Both the position numbers and the translations under genes were made by a program. The notes below the pieces were generated by a model. That model saw only the letters and a list, made by a program, of their open reading frames with translations, did not search any database and was not told the DNA's origin. A stretch of DNA of 64,000 bases from Phycisphaerae bacterium (GTDB taxonomy: Bacteria; Planctomycetota; Phycisphaerae; Sedimentisphaerales; Anaerobacaceae): assembly GCA_028714855.1 (NCBI GenBank), contig JAQTLP010000007.1, forward strand, positions 124,001 through 188,000. Reading direction: 5' to 3'. Positions 1 to 7,751 of this stretch are shown here, one piece after another; the stretch's first letter is position 1; each line of letters starts with the position of its first letter.

Positions 1-1
1 G

Positions 2-145
2 CGGTGGGGAAAGGGAAGACTTATTCGCAGGGTTGATGATGAGCAGTGGGTGCCAGCTGACAGCAACGAAGGACAAGCTATTTTGAAAGAGCTTGCCCTC
101 CCGAATAAAAGCGGAAAGATTGCTCATTATTGTCAAATCGAATGA
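2..145 (+). CDS. 3' end of an unidentified protein (partial)
   Basis: A reading frame open from the first bases of the window runs 47 codons to a TGA at 143-145. The visible tail is mixed and hydrophilic and ends in HYCQIE. It is convergent with the NrnA-like gene that follows, with only 18 bases between the two stops, which fits the real end of a gene. No domain can be recognised from so short a tail. An open frame of this length can also occur by chance, so confidence is limited. Confidence 0.4.
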   Translation, partial: RWGKGRLIRRVDDEQWVPADSNEGQAILKELALPNKSGKIAHYCQIE

Positions 146-163
146 GGATTTTTTGCTATCAGG

Positions 164-1144
164 TTACTTGAATTGTTCCGCAGCAGCATCAAAAATGAGC
201 TTTTTGGCGTTTTCAATCGGTCCCGGCAGATGAGCGCCCGCAGCCATTTTGTGTCCGCCGCCCCCGAATTTCGCGGCGATTTTGCAGACATCGACGGCCC
301 CCCTGCTCCGCAGCGAAACTTTCACCTGCCCGTCAGCTTGTTCCACAAACAAAGCCGCTGCCTCGACGCTGCTTATCCGCCGGCATTCATCAATCAGATT
401 TTCCGTATCGCTTAATTTCGCGCCCGTTCGTTTGAAATCAGCCTGTGATAAATGCTGCATTACGAAACGCTCGTCAAGGTGCAGTTCGAGCGTATTGAAC
501 ATCGCCACCATCAGCCTGAATCGCTGCGGTGAAGAGTGTTGATACAAATTGCGATATATCCGTGAAGGATTTGCACCGGCATCAATCAGCTCAGCACAAA
601 CCTTCATCGCCCTGCTGTCGGTATTATCGAACTGAAACCAGCCCGTATCAGTGGAGACCGACACGAAGAGCGCTTCTGCTATTTTTTTCGTAATTGGCCA
701 GCCGGCGTATTTCAACAAATCAAAGACGATTAGTGCCGCAGCCGCAGCGCTGCTGTCAATCAGTTTGACGGCGCCGAGGCCGTCGTTAGTTACGTGGTGG
801 TCTATCGCCAAAATCAGCTTATCTGATTGTTTTAGATATTTGTCTAATCCGGGCAGCTGGTTATGAGCGGCAGTATCGACGATAATGGTTAAATCGGAAT
901 CCATTTTTGTTTCTTTGCTGAACGTTTCCGGCTTCTGCTCAAATAAAAAATCGTACCACGCCGGCAATTCCGAGAGTAGCAATATTTTTACGTTCTTGCC
1001 GAGAGCGGTTAACGTTTCAGCAATCGTTGCAATACACCCGCACCCGTCGCCGTCCGGCCGAGTATGCGTCGTCAGCAAAACCCGCTTTGATTTATTAATT
1101 AATTCAACCGCCTTTTGAAAATCCGAATTATCAATCATAATCAT
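164..1144 (-). CDS. DHH-family phosphoesterase, NrnA-like (nanoRNase / pAp phosphatase)
   Basis: 326 aa, the usual length for NrnA. NrnA proteins degrade 2-5 nt RNA oligomers and dephosphorylate 3'-phosphoadenosine 5'-phosphate, using Mn2+ in the cytoplasm. Metal-binding motifs are visible: HTRPDGD near residues 27-33, a VDTAAH segment near 90, the DHH signature itself near 117, and a glycine-rich GGGGHKMAAG in the C-terminal DHHA1 domain near 295. The gene is last in a minus-strand run after ribF and a CNNM-type gene (gaps of 44 and 33 bases). In many bacteria nrnA and ribF share the rbfA-truB neighbourhood, so the pairing is familiar although truB and rbfA are absent here. The first ATG is chosen; a second in-frame ATG lies two codons on. 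Confidence 0.88.
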   Translation of the reverse strand: MIMIDNSDFQKAVELINKSKRVLLTTHTRPDGDGCGCIATIAETLTALGKNVKILLLSELPAWYDFLFEQKPETFSKETKMDSDLTIIVDTAAHNQLPGLDKYLKQSDKLILAIDHHVTNDGLGAVKLIDSSAAAAALIVFDLLKYAGWPITKKIAEALFVSVSTDTGWFQFDNTDSRAMKVCAELIDAGANPSRIYRNLYQHSSPQRFRLMVAMFNTLELHLDERFVMQHLSQADFKRTGAKLSDTENLIDECRRISSVEAAALFVEQADGQVKVSLRSRGAVDVCKIAAKFGGGGHKMAAGAHLPGPIENAKKLIFDAAAEQFK

Positions 1145-1177
1145 TTTCCGCCGCTAACCAATTATTAATTAACCAGC

Positions 1178-2491
1178 TCAATGTCCGATGACGGTCACCA
1201 TAGCTTCCGATACCTTCTTTCTGCGGAATTTACGCGGTACCACTTTGAGGCCATCGCTTTCTATAACTTCGCCACCCTTAAGGGGTCCTACCTGCTGCAC
1301 ACACCATTCAGCAACAGTTGGGACCTTGCCGTCGCCGAATTTACCCGACCAGTCAAGCCCTACCATGAAAGTCACTACACCCATCGAGACGCCGCCCCCT
1401 ACAACCCAGCAGGACGAGCCGCAGGGATGAATATGCGTGGGTAAACGGTCAAACTCATCTTCAATCTCGCCAACGAGTTCCTCGATAATATCTTCCAATG
1501 TTACCATTCCAACTATGGTTCCGTCACCGGATATAACAATTACTATATGATTTTTCTCCCGTATCATCTCTTCCAGAAGCCGGGATAAAGGCATATCTTC
1601 ATTGACCTTTTTTATAGGCCTTGATATTCCTCTGATGGTAGGATCGGATGGATTTACCCTCATCGCCGATACAACATCCTTGAAGTTGACGTAACCCTCG
1701 ATACTTTGGGGGTCATCTTTCTTCGTACAAACGGGAAATCTTGTGTGCATATCGAGATGTGCTTTGACAAGTGCCTCCGGCAGGCTGCTGCCGATATAAA
1801 TCGTCGATATATCCTGCGCCGGCATCATAATATCTCGTACCAGATGAGTAGATAGATGTGCGGCGGCTAAAACTATCTTTTCTTCCCGCTCGCCCATAAG
1901 TTGTGAGGTCCTGGCCAGCGAAACTGCGGCCCTTAACTCGTGCAGCCAGTGTCTCTGGCTGCTTGGTTCTATACCGCCCCACCGGGTAAGCAGACCTACC
2001 ACTTTTTTCACTATAATTTCGACTACCAAAACAACAGGGTAAGCGATTTGTGAAAGGACTTTCATAACGGGCGAAAGTCTCAGCACTACCCATTCTTTAT
2101 TGTTTAAAGCCATCATTTTCGGCACAAGCTCTCCGAAGATTATAATAACAAACGTCAGAGGTATCATCAGTACTACTATTGCCAGTATTCTAGAAACGGT
2201 TACGGAGATGTTTAAGCTGTACTGAAGGTAAGGCACAAAAGTTTCCTGCACGCCGGCTCCGCCGGTCGCAGCGGCAGCAACGCCTGCCATTGTGATACCG
2301 AGCTGGATGGTAGCTAAGCTTGCCTCCATTTTGTCCTTCATAAAGGCGGCTTCGGCTGCGCCTTTTTTCTTTTCACTTAATAAAAAGGTAATCCTGGCGC
2401 GGGATATAGAGGCAAGCCCCATCTCGTAGGCTGCGAAAATAGCATTGAAAACCAGCATCAGTACTATAACTACTAACTCATAACCGAACAT
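1178..2491 (-). CDS. CNNM/HlyC-type membrane protein (DUF21 + CBS pair + CorC_HlyC)
   Basis: 437 aa. The N-terminal ~200 residues form a DUF21 membrane domain with about four hydrophobic segments, including a glycine/alanine-rich helix and the segment ending FGELVPKMMALNN typical of the family. A CBS-domain pair follows (near 215-335, with TKKDDPQSIEGYV and VTLEDIIEELVGEIEDE), then a CorC_HlyC domain. Relatives are implicated in Mg2+/Co2+ efflux or homeostasis; the old 'hemolysin' name is misleading. It sits between ribF and the NrnA-like gene. The exact transported ion cannot be read from the sequence. Confidence 0.88.
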   Translation of the reverse strand: MFGYELVVIVLMLVFNAIFAAYEMGLASISRARITFLLSEKKKGAAEAAFMKDKMEASLATIQLGITMAGVAAAATGGAGVQETFVPYLQYSLNISVTVSRILAIVVLMIPLTFVIIIFGELVPKMMALNNKEWVVLRLSPVMKVLSQIAYPVVLVVEIIVKKVVGLLTRWGGIEPSSQRHWLHELRAAVSLARTSQLMGEREEKIVLAAAHLSTHLVRDIMMPAQDISTIYIGSSLPEALVKAHLDMHTRFPVCTKKDDPQSIEGYVNFKDVVSAMRVNPSDPTIRGISRPIKKVNEDMPLSRLLEEMIREKNHIVIVISGDGTIVGMVTLEDIIEELVGEIEDEFDRLPTHIHPCGSSCWVVGGGVSMGVVTFMVGLDWSGKFGDGKVPTVAEWCVQQVGPLKGGEVIESDGLKVVPRKFRRKKVSEAMVTVIGH

Positions 2492-2535
2492 CGTATATCC
2501 CCTATTGCATAGAGGTTCATAATTGTCAAGACAGC

Positions 2536-3516
2536 TTACACCACCACATTACATAAAATTTGCTGTGCTTTTTGGCAGTCCCTGCCAATTTGCTCGGCAA
2601 GCTCTTTTCCCGTCTCAAATTTCTGCTGGCTGCGGATTCGTTCGATAAAGTCCATTGTCATATATCGGCCGGTATACTGCCCAGCATTATCTGTCAGCAG
2701 GTGTGCTTCTATAAGTAAGGATTGACCTGCCCCATAGGTAGTTGCTCTGCCGATACTGAAAGCTGCGGGAATTTTTTCCTTTGTTGAGCAGACCTGAGCT
2801 TCGCTGTCTCCGATTTCTACCAGGCCCGCATATACGCCTTCATCTGGGATAATCTGCTGCGGCTTTTTCAAATTCAGCGTTGGAAAGCCCAGTTCTTTGC
2901 CTTTGCCTCGGCCGGGCACGATATTGCCGATAAGTCGATATGGTCTGCTTAACAAAATTGCTGCGTCCGCTACTTTGCCTTTTGTTACCATATCACGAAT
3001 CACCGTGCTTGAGACCTCAACTGTTTGGCCGCTTGCCAGCTTAGCCTTTTTAGCATCGACTATAATCACCTCGATGCCCTTTGCTTTTGTGAGTTTTTGC
3101 AGCGTATGCACGGAGCCTGCCCGCTTATGGCCGAAGTTGAAATCCTCACCCTCAACGATAGCGCTCGGCCGAATTCCTTTCATAATAAACCGCTCTACGA
3201 AGTCCTCCGCCGCAAGTTCCAGAAGCTCCGGCTCACTTTTTGCCACAAACAGCGTTCCTACGCCTAACTCGGCAAGAAGATGTTCTTTCAACGCCGGCGG
3301 CATAAGGGCGCCGTGTACCTTTTTGGGATTCAAGACACTGAGCGGATGCGGCTGAAATGTCATTACAACTAATTCTGTTTGTTTTTGCGCTGCGATGCGT
3401 TTGGCGGCAGATAGAATCGCCTGATGACCGGTATGCACGCCATCGAAATTACCAATGGTCAGCACTGCCCCAGCTCTGGTTTTCTCAAGCTCAGATTCTG
3501 TTTTTATAATTTGCAT
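2536..3516 (-). CDS. ribF: Bifunctional riboflavin kinase / FAD synthetase
   Basis: 326 aa, standard size. It converts riboflavin to FMN and FMN to FAD. The N-terminal nucleotidyltransferase domain shows IGNFDGVHTGHQ (residues ~21-32) and a VEGEDFNFGHKRAG motif (~140-153). The C-terminal flavokinase domain shows GRGKGKELGFPTLNL and PDEGVYAGLVEIG. It is first in the minus-strand run with the CNNM-type and NrnA-like genes. No FMN riboswitch (RFN element) is visible upstream. FAD supply also serves the flavoprotein-rich Rnf complex encoded further along, but nothing here links them in regulation. Confidence 0.95.
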   Translation of the reverse strand: MQIIKTESELEKTRAGAVLTIGNFDGVHTGHQAILSAAKRIAAQKQTELVVMTFQPHPLSVLNPKKVHGALMPPALKEHLLAELGVGTLFVAKSEPELLELAAEDFVERFIMKGIRPSAIVEGEDFNFGHKRAGSVHTLQKLTKAKGIEVIIVDAKKAKLASGQTVEVSSTVIRDMVTKGKVADAAILLSRPYRLIGNIVPGRGKGKELGFPTLNLKKPQQIIPDEGVYAGLVEIGDSEAQVCSTKEKIPAAFSIGRATTYGAGQSLLIEAHLLTDNAGQYTGRYMTMDFIERIRSQQKFETGKELAEQIGRDCQKAQQILCNVVV

Positions 3517-3630
3517 TTAACTTGTGTCTGTTTTATCCAGTCTGCAAAACAGAGTTTCTGACAAAACAAAATATCAATTTACCTGTTTGTGCCCGATTCT
3601 GCAACGGCTTTTTAATCCGATGGGCAGCTA

Positions 3631-3659
3631 TTTACATTTTTCACTTAAAAAATTAAAAT
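3631..3659 (+). promoter_or_regulatory. Sigma-70-type promoter of the metal protein / fur operon
   Basis: TTTACA (3631-3636) and TAAAAT (3654-3659) are separated by 17 bases, each one mismatch from consensus. Transcription would start near 3666, at the edge of the 7-1-7 palindrome, about 80 bases before the first start codon. Found by inspection only. Confidence 0.55.
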
Positions 3660-3664
3660 TCACT

Positions 3665-3679
3665 TGCAACTTAGTTGCA
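3665..3679. promoter_or_regulatory. 7-1-7 palindrome, candidate Fur-family operator
   Basis: TGCAACTTAGTTGCA is a perfect 7-1-7 inverted repeat, the geometry of Fur-family boxes. It lies right at the predicted transcription start of an operon that itself encodes a Fur-family regulator, so it would block transcription when occupied. The sequence differs from the classical iron box (TGATAAT-based), which leaves the metal open: Zn, Mn or Fe. Confidence 0.6.
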
Positions 3680-3745
3680 TTTGGAAATAATAGCCGGCAG
3701 CGAAAATTTCACAGGAAGATATTGAGAATTTGAGGTGCCGCGAAA

Positions 3746-4462
3746 ATGTCTATATCAGGCAGATTGAAACAAGTTTTTGTTGAGCTAAAAGCCCACTCGC
3801 CATTTACCCTGTTCGGCGCGTTTACGGGTATAGCATTAATGCTCCTGTTCAGGAACATCGGCCATCAGGCAAGTTATCGACTGTTTTATATATTCCACCC
3901 GGCGCACGTTGTATTAAGCGCGATGGTAACGGCATCACTGTTCCGGCTGCACGAAAAGACGAAAAATTTTCTTATCGTGCTGATTGTCGGTTATGTCGGT
4001 TCGATAGGCATTGCTACTTTGAGTGATTCGATACTTCCGTTTTTTGGAGAAGATATACTTGGCGTGGCGGTTCCGACAGAGGCGGCTGTTCATTCGCATG
4101 AACACCATGGTGGAGCAGGGGAGGAACATGGCCATGAGCTGCACCTCGGATTTATCGAGGAGTGGTACCTCGTGAATCCTGCAGCACTGCTGGGAGTAGT
4201 GATTGCATATTTTCTGCCGAGGACAAAACTGCCACACGCCTTTCATATATTGATAAGTACATGGGCATCTGCGGCACATATTATGATGAACACGTACCAG
4301 CCTGTGACTGCAGTGCTGGCTCTTGGTATTTTTATTGTTCTTTTTGTGGCCGTGTGGTTGCCCTGCTGTTTTAGCGATATAGTTTTTCCAATGCTGCTCG
4401 TTAAAACTGACGGCCAGCAATGTGTTCTTTGCGGCGGCGGGCATCATAACCACGGGCATTAG
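3746..4462 (+). CDS. His-rich integral membrane protein, putative metal transporter
   Basis: 238 aa with about five hydrophobic segments. Two histidine clusters stand out: a loop near residues 114-133 (HSHEHHGG...EEHGHELH) and a Cys/His C-terminus (CVLCGGGHHNHGH). Such clusters are usual in transporters of Zn2+, Mn2+, Ni2+ or Co2+. The start ATG is preceded by GAGG about ten bases upstream. Its stop (4460-4462) lies 17 bases before the Fur-family start, so the two are one operon behind a candidate Fur-type operator. I do not recognise the family by name; a role in import or efflux of the metal sensed by the regulator is inferred from context. Confidence 0.75.
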   Translation: MSISGRLKQVFVELKAHSPFTLFGAFTGIALMLLFRNIGHQASYRLFYIFHPAHVVLSAMVTASLFRLHEKTKNFLIVLIVGYVGSIGIATLSDSILPFFGEDILGVAVPTEAAVHSHEHHGGAGEEHGHELHLGFIEEWYLVNPAALLGVVIAYFLPRTKLPHAFHILISTWASAAHIMMNTYQPVTAVLALGIFIVLFVAVWLPCCFSDIVFPMLLVKTDGQQCVLCGGGHHNHGH

Positions 4463-4479
4463 TGTCGAAGGGAAGTAAA

Positions 4480-4902
4480 ATGAGGTCGCAGACAAAAGAG
4501 AGCGTCGACAATTTATTAGGCTCGGCGAAATTAAGGCGAACTGACCAGAGAAGAATAATTCTGAATATTTTATTGAATACTAAACACCCCCAAACAGCTG
4601 ATGAAATTATGGCGGCGATGAGCAGGAAAAGTGCGAACAAAGTAACCGTGTATCGAACATTGGAAAGTATGGTCGGAGCGGGATTGGTGCATAAGGCATT
4701 TATTCGTAAAAGAGCGGAGCATTTCGAACTCGCTGACAGATGTACCGATACACAATGCCATCCGCACTTTACCTGCACAAACTGCGGTGCAACAAACTGT
4801 ATGGTCGGAGTATCTATCCCGCTCGTTAAACACATAGAAGAGGGTTTCGTTATCCATCGTCAGCAGGTGCATCTTGAAGGTCTTTGCCCGCAGTGCGCTT
4901 GA
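4480..4902 (+). CDS. Fur-family metal-responsive repressor
   Basis: About 140 aa. The N-terminal winged helix has the KLRRTDQRRIILNILL and NKVTVYRTLESMVGAGLV segments typical of Fur/Zur/PerR. The dimerisation half has HPHFTCTNCG and a terminal LCPQC, the two CxxC pairs that hold structural zinc. The ATG at 4480 is chosen over the GTG at 4462 because AAGGGAAG sits seven bases before it and the GTG overlaps the upstream stop. It is co-transcribed with the His-rich membrane protein and probably represses its own operon. Which metal it senses cannot be told; Zn (Zur) or Mn is as likely as Fe. Confidence 0.88.
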   Translation: MRSQTKESVDNLLGSAKLRRTDQRRIILNILLNTKHPQTADEIMAAMSRKSANKVTVYRTLESMVGAGLVHKAFIRKRAEHFELADRCTDTQCHPHFTCTNCGATNCMVGVSIPLVKHIEEGFVIHRQQVHLEGLCPQCA

Positions 4903-4989
4903 AACTCCGAAAGTATTTTTAATACCAATGTGCCCTGCCCTGCTGGTGCACGCAGCAGAAAAAAATAACATAGAAATCTATCACCACAC

Positions 4990-5018
4990 TTGACTTGTTT
5001 ACTTTAGATAGATAGAGT
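4990..5018 (+). promoter_or_regulatory. Possible promoter of the CorA-like gene
   Basis: TTGACT (4990-4995) and TAGAGT (5013-5018) are 17 bases apart, ahead of the CorA-like start at 5069. The -10 matches only four of six positions. Confidence 0.35.
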
Positions 5019-5068
5019 CAAACAAAAATACCGAAGCTTTCATAGCAATTGGCTTTCGAGGTCAGAAG

Positions 5069-5989
5069 ATGTTAAAACGAATGTATATATCCGACAATGG
5101 CAAGCTGCAGGACGATGACAAGGCAGAGCCGCTGGTATACGTTTATACAGCCCCGACGGACGAAGAGAAAAAACAGCTTATCGAGCAGTATAAAATTGAC
5201 GAACATACGCTGAATTCCTCCTTGGACCCCGACGAGCTCTCACGCCTTGAGTTCGAACCGGAACACGTTGCTATGATTTTCAAGCGGCCGAGACATTATG
5301 CCGCAGAAGACAATTTCCTATTCAAGGTGGCTTCCACCGGCGTCTTTATGTTCAAGGATAAACTCATAATTGTGACTGTTGATGAGGCACAACTGTTTGA
5401 GGGCAGGTCTTTTTTGAGGGTACAGTCCATCCAGGACGTTGTCCTCAAAATGATTAACCGTTCAATACTTCACTTCCTTGAACACCTGAAGGCGATAAAC
5501 ACGCTTGCCGGCTCCATTGAGCAGTTGATAAGCACTTCAATGGAGAACAAGTATCTGCTAAATCTTTTTACACTTGAAAAAAGTCTGGTCTATTATTTCA
5601 ACGCAACGAATTCAAATGGTGTCCTTATAGAAAGACTTAAGAATAGCACCGGCAAGATAGGTTTTAGTCCGGAAAACGTCGAGATTCTTGATGACCTTGC
5701 TATTGAGAACAACCAATGCCGCGAGCAGGCCAACATATATTCACAGGTGCTGGCAAGTCTGATGGACGCCAGGGCATCTATTGTCGCCAACAACTTGAAC
5801 ATCCGAATCAAAATGCTGACGCTGTTAACCCTTGCAATTATGCTGCCGACATTTGTGGTAAGTTACTTTTCAATGAATGTCAAGATACCGCTTGAGGCCA
5901 GTAATCCTGCGTCTTTCTGGATTATTACTGCCTTGGCGCTCTTATCAACCCTTGCTTTCGTACTTTTTTGGTGGAGGCGGCGATTGTAA
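5069..5989 (+). CDS. CorA-family divalent cation channel with SMN in place of GMN
   Basis: 306 aa. A long soluble N-terminal domain is followed by a helical stalk and two C-terminal membrane helices (about 252-275 and 283-303), then a short basic tail WWRRRRL, the CorA layout. CorA proteins form pentameric Mg2+/Co2+/Ni2+ channels. The signature at the end of the first helix reads YFSMN instead of YGMN. This variant, often followed by V-x-I/L-P as here (VKIPLE), is to my knowledge seen in a CorA subgroup. The start ATG has GAGG upstream. It may belong with the other metal genes here, but has its own candidate promoter. Confidence 0.82.
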   Translation: MLKRMYISDNGKLQDDDKAEPLVYVYTAPTDEEKKQLIEQYKIDEHTLNSSLDPDELSRLEFEPEHVAMIFKRPRHYAAEDNFLFKVASTGVFMFKDKLIIVTVDEAQLFEGRSFLRVQSIQDVVLKMINRSILHFLEHLKAINTLAGSIEQLISTSMENKYLLNLFTLEKSLVYYFNATNSNGVLIERLKNSTGKIGFSPENVEILDDLAIENNQCREQANIYSQVLASLMDARASIVANNLNIRIKMLTLLTLAIMLPTFVVSYFSMNVKIPLEASNPASFWIITALALLSTLAFVLFWWRRRL

Positions 5990-6011
5990 ATAACGAAGGA
6001 AAGATTTTAGT

Positions 6012-6974
6012 GTGGATTTGTATCCGTTAAAATTTCAACCGATTTACAAAAAGCGAATATGGGGCGGACAGAAGCTGCGGGAAGTATTCGACAAGGATAT
6101 TCCGCCTTTTGAGAGAATCGGCGAGAGCTGGGAACTGGCCGATTTACCGGATGATAAATCCGTAATCGCCAACGGCGAACTGGTCGGCCAAACTCTTAAC
6201 TCCGCAATCAAAAAATATCCGAAAGAAATAACGGGTGACATAAATTTTGAAGGCCCTTTTCCGCTGCTGATTAAATTCATCGATGCCGAGGACATCTTGA
6301 GCGTGCAGGTCCACCCCGATTCTAAAACCTGCCGGCGAATGGGCGAAGGAACCCCCAAAACTGAGTGCTGGTATATCATATCCGCTGTGCCGGGCGCCGT
6401 GATTTATAAAGGGCTCAAAGAAGGTGTAACAAAAGAGGAATTTTCCGAAGCGATAAAAAAGGGCAGCGTTGCTGAATTGTTGGTAAAGGTGCCTGTTGAG
6501 ACCGGCCAGTGTCATTTCCTTCCGGCCGGTACAGCCCACAGCATCGGGGCAGGTCTCCTGATAGCCGAGATTCAAACGCCGTCAGATACGACGTATCGCG
6601 TTTTTGACTGGAACAGAGTCGACGAAACGGGCAAAGCCAGACCATTGCACATCGCCGAAGCGTTGGAAAGCATTAACTTTGACGCTGCTGGTGTTAATCT
6701 TCCTGTAACAACGGTGGGTCGATTGGTTGATTGCGAATATTTCAAAATAGATAAAGGACATCAGGCCAAAGGCTGCGAGACGCTTCTTTCGCCCGGCAGA
6801 ATGAAAACGCTGATTATTTTAGCCGGCTTTGGAGCGATTCTGGGAGCCGATGGAAGTTTAGTCGAATTCAAGGCAGGCGATTGTCTGCTTGTGCCTGCTG
6901 CTTATGAAGGAGCGATGCGATTCGCCGACGATACTCAATACTTGATAGTAATCTCACAGGAAAAAAATGAATAG
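6012..6974 (+). CDS. manA: Mannose-6-phosphate isomerase, class I (zinc enzyme)
   Basis: 320 aa. Interconverts fructose-6-phosphate and mannose-6-phosphate, the entry to GDP-mannose. The zinc-site motif VQVHPDSKTCRRMGEG (near 96) supplies Gln and His, KTECWYII (~117) supplies Glu, and the histidine of GTAHSIGAG (~175) completes the cupin site. Length matches the short bacterial/Bacillus-type enzymes. The start is GTG, supported by GAAGGAAAG about nine bases upstream. The next gene, a mannosyltransferase-like GT2, starts inside its last codons, so mannose supply and use are translationally coupled. Confidence 0.93.
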   Translation: MDLYPLKFQPIYKKRIWGGQKLREVFDKDIPPFERIGESWELADLPDDKSVIANGELVGQTLNSAIKKYPKEITGDINFEGPFPLLIKFIDAEDILSVQVHPDSKTCRRMGEGTPKTECWYIISAVPGAVIYKGLKEGVTKEEFSEAIKKGSVAELLVKVPVETGQCHFLPAGTAHSIGAGLLIAEIQTPSDTTYRVFDWNRVDETGKARPLHIAEALESINFDAAGVNLPVTTVGRLVDCEYFKIDKGHQAKGCETLLSPGRMKTLIILAGFGAILGADGSLVEFKAGDCLLVPAAYEGAMRFADDTQYLIVISQEKNE

Positions 6975-7725
6975 TTCCAAAACAGCCGGTGACGGCCTTC
7001 GGTTTTCTAATATACGCCTGGGAATTGTTTGCCCGATGGCCAATGAACGACCTACCGCTGTAGAATTCGTAAACGCGGTATTGGGACAGTGCAAAGGTTT
7101 CAAATCTGTGATGTTTTTCGTCGTCTTTGATAATGCCTGCAAAGATGGCACTGTAGATTTACTCAAAGAGCTGCAGAATAAATTACCCCAACTTAAAGTA
7201 ATCTGGGCCCCTGAAGATAGGTGTGTTGTGGATGCTTATGTCAGAGGATACAGAGAAGCCTTGAATGCTGATTGCGATTGGATATTGGAGATTGATGCGA
7301 GCTTTAGCCACCATCCTTCGCAAATCCCACAATTTTTTGATAAAATGGCCGAGGGCTTCGACTGTGTTTTCGGCAGCCGTTTTTGTAAAGGCGGAAAATT
7401 TACAGAGGCCCCGTTAAGCCGTTATTTTATAAGTTATGCAGGCAGTGCCATGACGAATCTTTTGCTCGGCACCAAACTCAAAGATATGACCAGCGGCTTC
7501 GAGATGTTCACCAACGCTGCCTTGCGAAAAGTCTTGGAAAAGGGAATTAGCTCCCGCGGGCACTTTTTCCAGACTGAAATCAAAACATATTGCCGAAATA
7601 TGCGTATAGTCGAGGTACCGATACATTATCGCGCACCCAGCCAAAACGTAAATTTTGCGGTTATTATTGATGCTTTTAGCAATTTATTTCGATTATTTAG
7701 AAGACGTCTCACAGGTAATTTGTAA
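6967..7725 (+). CDS. GT2 glycosyltransferase, polyprenyl-phosphate mannose synthase-like
   Basis: 252 aa. GT-A fold: an N-terminal nucleotide-binding strand, EIDASFSHHPSQIP around residue 102 in the position of the DxD and 'D-x-SHHP' motif of DPM1-like enzymes, and SRFCKGG and MTSGFEMF segments. Family members transfer mannose or glucose from a nucleotide sugar to a polyprenyl phosphate at the membrane. No long membrane anchor is seen. The start overlaps the manA stop by eight bases. The lipid-linked sugar it would make is the natural donor for the GT-C-like proteins encoded just downstream. The sugar specificity is inferred from the manA coupling. Confidence 0.82.
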   Translation: MNSSKTAGDGLRFSNIRLGIVCPMANERPTAVEFVNAVLGQCKGFKSVMFFVVFDNACKDGTVDLLKELQNKLPQLKVIWAPEDRCVVDAYVRGYREALNADCDWILEIDASFSHHPSQIPQFFDKMAEGFDCVFGSRFCKGGKFTEAPLSRYFISYAGSAMTNLLLGTKLKDMTSGFEMFTNAALRKVLEKGISSRGHFFQTEIKTYCRNMRIVEVPIHYRAPSQNVNFAVIIDAFSNLFRLFRRRLTGNL

Positions 7726-7751
7726 TTATTGACACGAAAACGCTTGGTTTT

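Noticed and set aside
3524-3733. Plus-strand 69-codon ORF between ribF and the metal operon
   Set aside because: It spans the promoter and palindrome, has no ribosome-binding site and its composition is not protein-like.
3517-3745. FMN riboswitch before ribF
   Set aside because: No RFN-element conserved segments were found on the minus strand.
4462-4479. GTG start giving six extra codons for the Fur-family protein
   Set aside because: It overlaps the previous stop and has no ribosome-binding site; the ATG at 4480 has AAGGGAAG.
4930-4965. CTGCTG...CAGCAG hairpin after fur as a terminator
   Set aside because: It is followed by an A-run on the plus strand rather than a T-run, so it does not fit a plus-strand terminator.
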